From: a virus
Virus record (IMG/VR): IMGVR_UViG_3300048625_000156
Location: 1-64,000 of that record
Length of the DNA stretch: 64,000 bases
Reading direction: 5' to 3' (one strand)
Below the pieces are notes generated by a model. The model saw nothing but the letters and a program-made list of their open reading frames with translations, did no database searches and was not told the origin of the DNA. Below, piece by piece: positions 20,156 through 24,685 of this stretch. Positions within the stretch are counted from its first letter, which is position 1. The number at the start of each line of letters is the position of its first letter. The position numbers were made by a program, and so were the translations under genes.

Positions 20156-20992
20156 TTATCCAAGCTTTGCCCAAGTCTTTGGACCGATGATTCCATCAGC
20201 AGTTAGACCATGCTTCTTCTGAAGAGCTTTAACTGCGTTAGCTGTGGCTGGACCAAAAGCTCCGTCTACTGTTAGACCTAGCTTCTTCTGGATATACTTA
20301 ACAGCTTCTCCCTTAGATCCCTGCTTGATATACTTACCAGGATAAGCCATCTTTGCAGCTGATGGCTTTGGTGCAACCTCTGCTGGATCTACAACCTTTG
20401 CCTCTTCTGGTACTTCTACCGTTGGTACGTCTGGAAGTGAGTGAGTAGGTGCTACAGTTACTGGAGCAGACTCTGGTGTGTCTTTGTGAGCTTCCTCGTT
20501 AACCTTTTCCCATTCAATAACAGCCTTGATGAAAGCCATAGGGTCGTAGTAACCCTTACCGTTGTGGAAGCCAGCCATTGGCTGACCCTTAATGTGACCT
20601 GCCCAGATTTCCCAGTGAAGGTGCTTACCAGTTGCGAAACCAGTTTCACCCATCTTACCAACTACCTGACCAGCAGTAATACGCTGACCCTTCTTGACCT
20701 TGATCGAACCCTTTACCATGTGGAAGTAGGTCCATGTGACCTTCTTGCCCATGACTGTGGACTGAACAATGATTGAGTGACCACCAGATGTTGGTGAGTC
20801 GTTTGGCTTGACAGCAATTACCTTACCATCTGCCCATGCTTCTAGGTAAGTGGTTGCTCCACCCTGCCAGATGTCGACACCATTGTGGTGCTTCTTTACT
20901 TTCTTAATTGGGTGCATTCTCCAACCAAATGGTGAAGTTACCTTCCAGGCTTTTCCTGGTTTCCCATCTACTGGGTATTGTGATTTTGCCAT
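20156..20992 (-). CDS. M23 peptidase lysin with peptidoglycan-binding domain, 278 aa
   Basis: The N-terminal domain is a lysostaphin-type M23 endopeptidase: SPFGWRMHP, KHHNGVDIWQ (H-x3-D) and GKHLHWEIWAG (H-x-H) are the zinc ligands. A Pro/Val/Glu-rich linker (about 170-215) leads to a peptidoglycan-binding domain type 1 (KQGSKGEAVKYIQKKLGLTV ... GPKTWAKLG). It should cleave wall cross-links by a different bond from the M15 enzyme. There is no signal peptide. It has its own promoter and terminator. Confidence 0.88.
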   Translation of the reverse strand: MAKSQYPVDGKPGKAWKVTSPFGWRMHPIKKVKKHHNGVDIWQGGATTYLEAWADGKVIAVKPNDSPTSGGHSIIVQSTVMGKKVTWTYFHMVKGSIKVKKGQRITAGQVVGKMGETGFATGKHLHWEIWAGHIKGQPMAGFHNGKGYYDPMAFIKAVIEWEKVNEEAHKDTPESAPVTVAPTHSLPDVPTVEVPEEAKVVDPAEVAPKPSAAKMAYPGKYIKQGSKGEAVKYIQKKLGLTVDGAFGPATANAVKALQKKHGLTADGIIGPKTWAKLG

Positions 20993-21008
20993 AATGCATC
21001 ATCTCCTT

Positions 21009-21024
21009 CTGTATAATTATACAG
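21009..21024. promoter_or_regulatory. palindromic -10 region (CTGTATAATTATACAG)
   Basis: A perfect 16-bp palindrome holding TATAAT on both strands. Leftward it forms, with TTGCTG 18 bp upstream, a promoter for the M23 lysin, followed by AGAAGGAGATGATGC and ATG. A dimeric regulator could bind here. Confidence 0.6.
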
Positions 21025-21055
21025 CATAAAAGTCCTGATCAGCAAGTAGTTTTTG

Positions 21056-21126
21056 CTCTCCCCCCTGGATTCGAACCAAGAATATCTGAGTCAAAGTCAG
21101 AGGTGTTGCCGTTACACTAAGGGAGA
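21056..21126 (-). tRNA. tRNA-Gln (anticodon TTG)
   Basis: 71 nt, acceptor TCTCCCT/GGGGAGA, anticodon loop CTTTGAC, T-loop TTCGAAT, discriminator G; CCA not encoded. Last gene of the leftward cluster; reads CAA. Confidence 0.92.
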
Positions 21127-21130
21127 TTGG

Positions 21131-21201
21131 CTTCCTTGTCTGGATTCGAACCAAAACTAACAGATTCAGAGTCTGTGATGCTACCGTTACATTACAAGGA
21201 A
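21131..21201 (-). tRNA. tRNA-Gln (anticodon CTG)
   Basis: 71 nt, acceptor TTCCTTG/CAAGGAA, anticodon loop CTCTGAA, discriminator G with encoded CCA. Reads CAG and is a close relative of the adjacent Gln gene. Confidence 0.92.
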
Positions 21202-21205
21202 ATGG

Positions 21206-21279
21206 TACACCTGGCTGGACTTGAACCAGCGACCTCATTCTTATCAGGAATGTATTCTAACCAACTGAAATACAGGTGT
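21206..21279 (-). tRNA. tRNA-Ile (anticodon GAT)
   Basis: 74 nt, acceptor ACACCTG/CAGGTGT, anticodon loop CTGATAA, discriminator A, encoded CCA. Reads ATC and ATT. Confidence 0.92.
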
Positions 21280-21283
21280 ATGG

Positions 21284-21354
21284 TGGACTTGCATGGTATC
21301 GAACCATGTTCCGCAGATTAAGAGTCTGCTGCATCACCTTAATGCTTCAAGTCC
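21284..21354 (-). tRNA. tRNA-Lys (anticodon CTT)
   Basis: 71 nt, acceptor GGACTTG/CAAGTCC, anticodon loop CTCTTAA, discriminator A, encoded CCA. Its T-loop is TTCGATA instead of TTCGAAT. Nearly identical in D-arm to the next Lys gene. Confidence 0.88.
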
Positions 21355-21358
21355 AGAG

Positions 21359-21429
21359 TGGGTCATCATGGTAACGATCCATGTTCCACGGATTAAAAGT
21401 CCGTTGCATCACCTTAATGCTTATAACCC
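21359..21429 (-). tRNA. tRNA-Lys (anticodon TTT), divergent T-loop
   Basis: 71 nt, acceptor GGGTTAT/ATGACCC, anticodon loop CTTTTAA, discriminator A, no CCA. The T-loop reads ATCGTTA, losing the conserved T54 and A58, so it may fold poorly or be decaying. Shares the D-arm of the CTT gene. Confidence 0.78.
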
Positions 21430-21433
21430 CTGG

Positions 21434-21518
21434 CGGAAATAGCAGGATTCGAACCTACGGTAGATTGTTCTACGACGGTTTAGCAAACCGTTGCCTTAAG
21501 CCTCTCAGCCATATTTCC
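21434..21518 (-). tRNA. tRNA-Ser (anticodon GCT)
   Basis: 85 nt with long variable arm, acceptor GGAAATA/TATTTCC, anticodon loop TTGCTAA, discriminator G, encoded CCA. Reads AGC and AGT. Confidence 0.92.
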
Positions 21519-21522
21519 ATTT

Positions 21523-21550
21523 GTAGTAGCAACTTATTAAGTTCTACTAC
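21523..21550 (-). other. hairpin between tRNA genes
   Basis: GTAGTAG ... CTACTAC with inner AACTT/AAGTT, a 12-bp stem with one internal mismatch pair. Probably a processing or termination signal in the tRNA transcript. Confidence 0.45.
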
Positions 21551-21625
21551 TTGAGACGTGACTCTCTTTTCTGCAGCATTCCTGCATCCGAATACCCCCC
21601 AAGTCCAGTACCATACAGGGGATCG

Positions 21626-21698
21626 TACTCGTGGTGAGACTTGAACTCACACTGTCTAGTTCCTAAGACTAGTGCCTCTGCCATTGGGCTACACGAGC
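21626..21698 (-). tRNA. tRNA with Leu anticodon TAG but short variable loop
   Basis: 73 nt, acceptor GCTCGTG/CACGAGT, anticodon stem CTAGT/ACTAG, loop CTTAGGA, discriminator A, CCA not encoded. The anticodon reads CTA (Leu), but the variable loop has only five bases, whereas bacterial tRNA-Leu normally has a long arm. Charging by LeuRS is therefore uncertain. Confidence 0.8.
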
Positions 21699-21702
21699 TT
21701 GG

Positions 21703-21787
21703 CGGAAGGTGGGGGAATCGAACCCCCAAGGCTTTTACACTCAACTGTTTTCAAAACAGGCTCCATCGCCAATTGGATTGACCTTCC
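21703..21787 (-). tRNA. tRNA-Ser (anticodon TGA)
   Basis: 85 nt with long variable arm, acceptor GGAAGGT/ACCTTCC, anticodon loop TTTGAAA, discriminator G, encoded CCA. The first anticodon-stem pair is a C-T mismatch. Reads TCA. Confidence 0.9.
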
Positions 21788-21788
21788 G

Positions 21789-21860
21789 TACCGATAAAAG
21801 GATTCGAACCTTTAACCTCTTGCTTCGTAGGCAAGTACTCTTCCATTGAGTTATATCGGT
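21789..21860 (-). tRNA. tRNA-Arg (anticodon ACG)
   Basis: 72 nt, acceptor ACCGATA/TATCGGT, anticodon loop CTACGAA, discriminator A, no CCA. Needs A-to-I editing (TadA) to read CGC and CGA as well as CGT. Confidence 0.92.
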
Positions 21861-21864
21861 CTGG

Positions 21865-21939
21865 TCCAGATAGGAGGATTCGAACCTCCGACCCCTCGGT
21901 CCCAAACCGAGTGCTCTAGCCAAACTGAGCTATATCTAG
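21865..21939 (-). tRNA. tRNA-Pro (anticodon TGG)
   Basis: 75 nt, acceptor CTAGATA/TATCTGG, anticodon stem CTCGG/CCGAG with loop TTTGGGA, discriminator A, encoded CCA. Reads CCA. Confidence 0.92.
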
Positions 21940-21943
21940 ACAG

Positions 21944-22016
21944 TGGATCTTGGGAGATTTGAACTCCCGACTTTCTGCTTGCAAAGCAGACACTCTACCA
22001 ACTGAGTTAAAGACCC
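21944..22016 (-). tRNA. tRNA-Ala (anticodon TGC)
   Basis: 73 nt, acceptor GGGTCTT/AAGATCC, anticodon loop TTTGCAA, discriminator A, no CCA. Lacks the G3-U70 pair at the normal place in perfect form (G3 pairs with T70), which is in fact the Ala identity element. Reads GCA. Confidence 0.92.
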
Positions 22017-22019
22017 TGG

Positions 22020-22091
22020 GGTGAACAGAGGGAATTGAACCCTCAACTCCTGGACCACAACCAGGTGTTTTACCATTAAACTATGCACACA
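22020..22091 (-). tRNA. tRNA-His (anticodon GTG)
   Basis: About 71 nt, anticodon stem CCTGG/CCAGG with loop TTGTGGT, discriminator C and encoded CCA. The acceptor GTGTGCA/TGTTCAC has one T-T mismatch. The -1 position is T, so the G-1 needed by HisRS is not clearly encoded. Confidence 0.85.
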
Positions 22092-22092
22092 G

Positions 22093-22172
22093 TCCCTGTT
22101 GTAAGAATCGAACTTACCATGCCATTGGCGACGGTTTTACAGACCGCTTCTCCACCTTGGAGAATAACAGGG
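22093..22172 (-). tRNA. tRNA-Tyr (anticodon GTA)
   Basis: 80 nt with a long variable arm as expected for bacterial Tyr, acceptor CCCTGTT/AACAGGG, anticodon loop CTGTAAA, discriminator A, no CCA. Confidence 0.9.
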
Positions 22173-22176
22173 TTGG

Positions 22177-22251
22177 TTGCGGAGGTGGGATTCGAACCCA
22201 CGACCTTGAGCTTATGAGGCTCCTGAGCTGACCTAGCTGCTCCACTCCGCA
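22177..22251 (-). tRNA. tRNA-Met (anticodon CAT)
   Basis: 75 nt, acceptor TGCGGAG/CTCCGCA fully paired, anticodon loop CTCATAA, discriminator A, encoded CCA. The 1-72 pair and the lack of three stacked GC pairs argue for an elongator; an Ile (CAT, lysidine) role cannot be excluded. Confidence 0.88.
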
Positions 22252-22281
22252 ATGCTTATTTATCTCTATTTAGTTTTCAAG

Positions 22282-22354
22282 TCCTACCAACTGGAATCGA
22301 ACCAGTAACCTTCTGTGCTTCAAACAGATGCTCTCCCAATTGAGCTATAGCAGG
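22282..22354 (-). tRNA. tRNA-Phe (anticodon GAA)
   Basis: 73 nt, acceptor CCTGCTA/TGGTAGG with wobble pairs, anticodon stem TCTGT/ACAGA with loop TTGAAGC, discriminator A, no CCA. Confidence 0.9.
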
Positions 22355-22357
22355 TGG

Positions 22358-22428
22358 CAAAGTATGTAGGAATCGAACCCACGCCAACAGGGTTGGAAGC
22401 TGTTGTGCTACCACTACACCAATACGAT
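22358..22428 (-). tRNA. tRNA-Trp (anticodon CCA), imperfect fold
   Basis: 71 nt. Counting from the D-arm (GTGT/GCAC) gives anticodon stem ACAGC/CCTGT with one C-C mismatch and loop TTCCAAC, so the anticodon is CCA. Discriminator G and an encoded CCA fit Trp. The acceptor ATCGTAT/ATACTTT has two mismatches. A Gly (TCC) reading would need a nine-base loop. Confidence 0.7.
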
Positions 22429-22639
22429 ATGATTGTTAGGAATTCACTAGATTTGTGTGATTTGGGATGTTATTGAATTATGGAATTAAGCTGGGATTAA
22501 ATCGACCACGCACGATAAATAGGGGCGTGTGACAGCTGACTAAATCGCTGCTTCATAACGCCTCCTTGATGTTTCATCGTGAATTCCATAACTATATTGT
22601 AGCATATATTTTATGCTTGTGCAAGTATTTCTTGCATCG
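22429..22639. other. spacer inside the tRNA cluster with promoter and possible mini-ORF
   Basis: A 211-bp gap without a tRNA. Leftward it holds TTGCAC, 17 bp, TACAAT (TACAAT at 22601-22596), then a 19-codon frame (22556-22497, starting MKQRFSQ) preceded by AAGGAGG at ideal spacing. GGAATTCAC and GTGAATTCC form an inverted repeat. Confidence 0.5.
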
Positions 22640-22711
22640 TACCCCCAAGGAGAATTGAACTCCTGTTACCAAATTGAAAATCTGGGGTCTTGACCACTAG
22701 ACGATGGGGGC
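22640..22711 (-). tRNA. tRNA-Glu (anticodon TTC)
   Basis: 72 nt, acceptor GCCCCCA/TGGGGGT, anticodon stem CCAGA/TTTGG with loop TTTTCAA, discriminator A, no CCA. Reads GAA. Confidence 0.9.
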
Positions 22712-22715
22712 GTGG

Positions 22716-22788
22716 AGGTGTAGGTGAGAATCGAACTCACACTGAATAGTTTTGCAGACTACCACATTTGCCATTCTGTCACAACACC
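22716..22788 (-). tRNA. tRNA-Cys (anticodon GCA)
   Basis: 73 nt, acceptor GGTGTTG/CTACACC with one mismatch, anticodon stem GTAGT/ACTAT with loop CTGCAAA, discriminator T (the Cys identity base), encoded CCA. Confidence 0.9.
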
Positions 22789-22792
22789 ACTG

Positions 22793-22864
<72 letters not shown>

Positions 22865-22865
22865 A

Positions 22866-22916
22866 AGTGTAGGATCTTGGGTAATCACTCCCTCACCTAC
22901 TGAGTTATTGCTACAT
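22866..22916 (-). pseudogene. decayed tRNA remnant related to tRNA-Ala
   Basis: The plus strand keeps GGATCTTGGG and ACTGAGTTA, blocks identical to the 3' acceptor/T-arm edge and the D-arm of the tRNA-Ala gene at 21944-22016, but the anticodon arm between them is lost. About 50 nt remain of 73. Confidence 0.5.
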
Positions 22917-23031
22917 CGGTAACTAACCGCTGAGAGGATCTGACCTCACAAGGTAAGTTTATAGATACTTACATCTGGCAATATTATAACATAGAATTGC
23001 CCCACTACGTATAGGCGATTAATTCCTATAG
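22917..23031. other. spacer with tRNA-like fragments and a -10 element
   Basis: Contains GAGG-ATCTGA-CCTC, like a damaged T-arm, and a GTAAG/CTTAC stem like an anticodon arm. TGTTATAAT (extended -10, leftward, 22991-22983) could restart transcription of the downstream tRNAs. Confidence 0.35.
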
Positions 23032-23104
23032 CGTCTCCGATGGGATTTGAACCCACGATCCCCTGGCTGACAACCAGGTGCTTTAACCACTAAGCCACGG
23101 AGAC
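23032..23104 (-). tRNA. tRNA-Asp (anticodon GTC)
   Basis: 73 nt, acceptor GTCTCCG/CGGAGAC, anticodon stem CCTGG/CCAGG with loop TTGTCAG, discriminator G, no CCA. Confidence 0.92.
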
Positions 23105-23183
23105 TTGGGCACTTGGTCAGACTTTGTGCCTGACTGTAAAGGCACGAAATAGCTGCATACACAACCGTCTCTAGCAAGTACCG

Positions 23184-23254
23184 AGCGAATAGGGAGAATC
23201 GAACTCCCATAGTCTGCTTGGAAGGCAGAAGTTTTACCACTAAACTATATTCGC
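23184..23254 (-). tRNA. tRNA-Gly (anticodon TCC)
   Basis: 71 nt, acceptor GCGAATA/TATTCGC, anticodon stem TCTGC/GCAGA with loop CTTCCAA, discriminator T as usual for Gly, no CCA. Reads GGA. Confidence 0.92.
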
Positions 23255-23418
23255 AGTTGAGGTATGCAGACAATCAATCCCATACCTCTGGGTCTTTTCC
23301 TAAGACGAGCGACCAACTCCGAACCGATAACGAGAGATTCCTACACGCTTACTGTGTCGCTGTAAGAGCGTTCATTTGTCCGAAATGAAACGGTTGTGAT
23401 AGTGATTAGCTATCATCG

Positions 23419-23504
23419 CTCCCAGAGTAGGAATCGAACCTACGACGCTCTTGCGAGAACAGATTAACAGTCTGGCGGTACCAGCCAACAGTACCCCTCT
23501 AGGA
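23419..23504 (-). tRNA. tRNA with Asn anticodon GTT and long variable arm
   Basis: 86 nt, acceptor TCCTAGA/TCTGGGA, D-arm GGTAC/GTACC, anticodon loop CTGTTAA, discriminator G, no CCA. The 1-72 T-A pair, G73 and GTT anticodon fit tRNA-Asn, but a CTC-GCAA-GAG variable arm makes it class II, a shape normal only for Ser, Leu and Tyr in bacteria. Confidence 0.8.
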
Positions 23505-23509
23505 ATATA

Positions 23510-23941
23510 CTACTTTATATAGTTTATTAATTTTAACATTGTTTCTGGATTATCTTTTAGTATTCCTAATGCCAAATTACATTCTCTACAAAGTAGCCCA
23601 CGAACACATTTGCCACAAGAGAAACTTCCACTGCAGCAAGAGTGGTCATGATCAATATTAGTTCCTTCATTTATCTGACAAGCATGACACTTTTCAGAGT
23701 GTTGAGAAACCAATTCTTCATATCTATATTGAGTTATATTATGACGTTTCCAGTTTGGCTTATAGTATGAATTCATTCTTACTTTTTCAGCTTTTTTATC
23801 TGGATTTATATTGTAATAATTAATCACATAGTCTGTATGGCATCTTTTACAAGTACCTCTGCGACCATCTTTATAATTTTTACCTTTTGCGAATAGATCA
23901 ATATCTTTTTCGATACCGCACTTTACGCAAATCTTTGTCAT
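23510..23941 (-). CDS. endonuclease VII-like HNH nuclease, 143 aa, leaderless
   Basis: [20 protein letters not shown] has the first CxxC, and [20 protein letters not shown] then [20 protein letters not shown] carry the recombination endonuclease VII (HNH) core: the DHDH motif and the RGLLCxxCN helix. Such enzymes resolve branched DNA or act as homing nucleases, and are often found beside tRNA genes. A TATACT ends six bases before the ATG, so the mRNA should be leaderless; an 8+8-bp palindrome covers this promoter. Confidence 0.82.
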   Translation of the reverse strand: MTKICVKCGIEKDIDLFAKGKNYKDGRRGTCKRCHTDYVINYYNINPDKKAEKVRMNSYYKPNWKRHNITQYRYEELVSQHSEKCHACQINEGTNIDHDHSCCSGSFSCGKCVRGLLCRECNLALGILKDNPETMLKLINYIK

Positions 23942-23942
23942 A

Positions 23943-23977
23943 TTAACAGTATATCATAACTGTTAACGGTTTGTCAA
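23943..23977 (-). promoter_or_regulatory. promoter with palindromic operator
   Basis: TTGACA (23977-23972), 18-bp spacer, TATACT (23953-23948). TTAACAGT (23943-23950) and ACTGTTAA (23959-23966) form a perfect inverted repeat over the -10 and spacer, a likely repressor site. Confidence 0.78.
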
Positions 23978-23978
23978 G

Positions 23979-24179
23979 CTATACAAGCCATTTTACTACT
24001 GGGCAACATGGGTCTCCGCCATCTTCCCATTCTTTTTCTTCTTCTTCTGTCATGTATGGATCACCGTCGTGAGTGAAACAGAATCCTTCTGAGATCCACC
24101 CTTTTTCGATGCCAACATATAGCCACTCAATGGCTGCTGTTGATTCTTCGATTGAAAAATCTTTTGGTTCAATTGTCAT
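23979..24179 (-). CDS. hypothetical acidic protein, 66 aa
   Basis: MTIEPKDFSIEESTAAIEWL opens a very acidic protein with DGDPYMTEEEEKEWEDGGDP and a CC pair near the end. It follows a strong promoter nested in a terminator. No family is recognised; the charge would suit a DNA-mimic inhibitor, which is speculation. Confidence 0.6.
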   Translation of the reverse strand: MTIEPKDFSIEESTAAIEWLYVGIEKGWISEGFCFTHDGDPYMTEEEEKEWEDGGDPCCPVVKWLV

Positions 24180-24187
24180 ATAGAAAA

Positions 24188-24230
24188 CCCTCTCTAGGTT
24201 GTATGTCTATTATACAGGAACTAGAGAGGG
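24188..24230 (-). terminator. terminator stem enclosing the next promoter's -10
   Basis: CCCTCTCTAG (24188-24197) and CTAGAGAGGG (24221-24230) pair perfectly; read leftward the stem is followed by TTTTC. Its loop contains TATAAT (24214-24209) of the promoter with TTGACA at 24237-24232, 17-bp spacer. Confidence 0.7.
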
Positions 24231-24237
24231 CTGTCAA
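24209..24237 (-). promoter_or_regulatory. consensus sigma-70-like promoter (leftward)
   Basis: TTGACA, 17 bp, TATAAT. Transcripts begun here lack the first arm of the surrounding hairpin, so they should escape the terminator that stops upstream transcription. Confidence 0.85.
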
Positions 24238-24245
24238 CTATATTT

Positions 24246-24482
24246 TTAGTTGTCTTCTGGTGTGTTTTCTACGAATGCTGCGTCAATTTCCTCTTCAGAA
24301 AGCTCCCCATCATTTAGGTAGCCACGAGCAAGGTCTTCGACAACATTAGCAATCCCCATAACACCTGCTAGAATAGCAGTCTGCAATGTGTCAATACCAA
24401 TGATAGCACCAGCACCGACAGTTGTCAATGCTGAAACAAGGAATAGTGCAAGCATACGCAATGCGATTTTCTTAACGTTCAT
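24246..24482 (-). CDS. holin-like membrane protein, 78 aa
   Basis: MNVKKIALRMLALFLVSALT and TVGAGAIIGIDTLQTAILAG form two hydrophobic helices; the tail is acidic (LSEEEIDAAFVENTPEDN). Size, two helices and charged end are typical of class II holins. It overlaps the membrane gene before it (TAATG-like) and ends the operon started by the PA14 protein. Confidence 0.65.
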   Translation of the reverse strand: MNVKKIALRMLALFLVSALTTVGAGAIIGIDTLQTAILAGVMGIANVVEDLARGYLNDGELSEEEIDAAFVENTPEDN

Positions 24483-24685
24483 TATTTGTCCTCCTTATCT
24501 TTTCTTAGATTAATTGTGAGCAACCATATTACTGTTGACCACACGATTGCAATTCCTACGATATCTCTTGCGGATCCTGTGAGGGTTAGCCAAGCGATGA
24601 AGAAACCAAGTAGGGTGAATACCTGGTTTATGCTTTCTTTAAAGACATCCCTGATCCATTTAAGTACTGATTTAATTATTCTCAT
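24482..24685 (-). CDS. holin-like membrane protein, 67 aa
   Basis: MRIIKSVLKWIRDVFKESIN is amphipathic and basic; VFTLLGFFIAWLTLTG and IVGIAIVWSTVIWLLTI are two membrane helices, followed by a Lys/Asp tail. It lies between the PA14 protein and another holin-like protein with overlaps on both sides. The two may act as holin and antiholin or partner membrane proteins. Confidence 0.62.
   Translation of the reverse strand: MRIIKSVLKWIRDVFKESINQVFTLLGFFIAWLTLTGSARDIVGIAIVWSTVIWLLTINLRKDKEDK

Noticed and set aside
22429-22639. Possible tmRNA
   Set aside because: No alanine-type acceptor pair, no T-arm and no tag reading frame with the usual ending were found.
23105-23183. Possible tRNA-Val from a GTGCC/GGCAC stem with TAC in the loop
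   Set aside because: The loop is ten bases and no acceptor or T-arm surrounds it.
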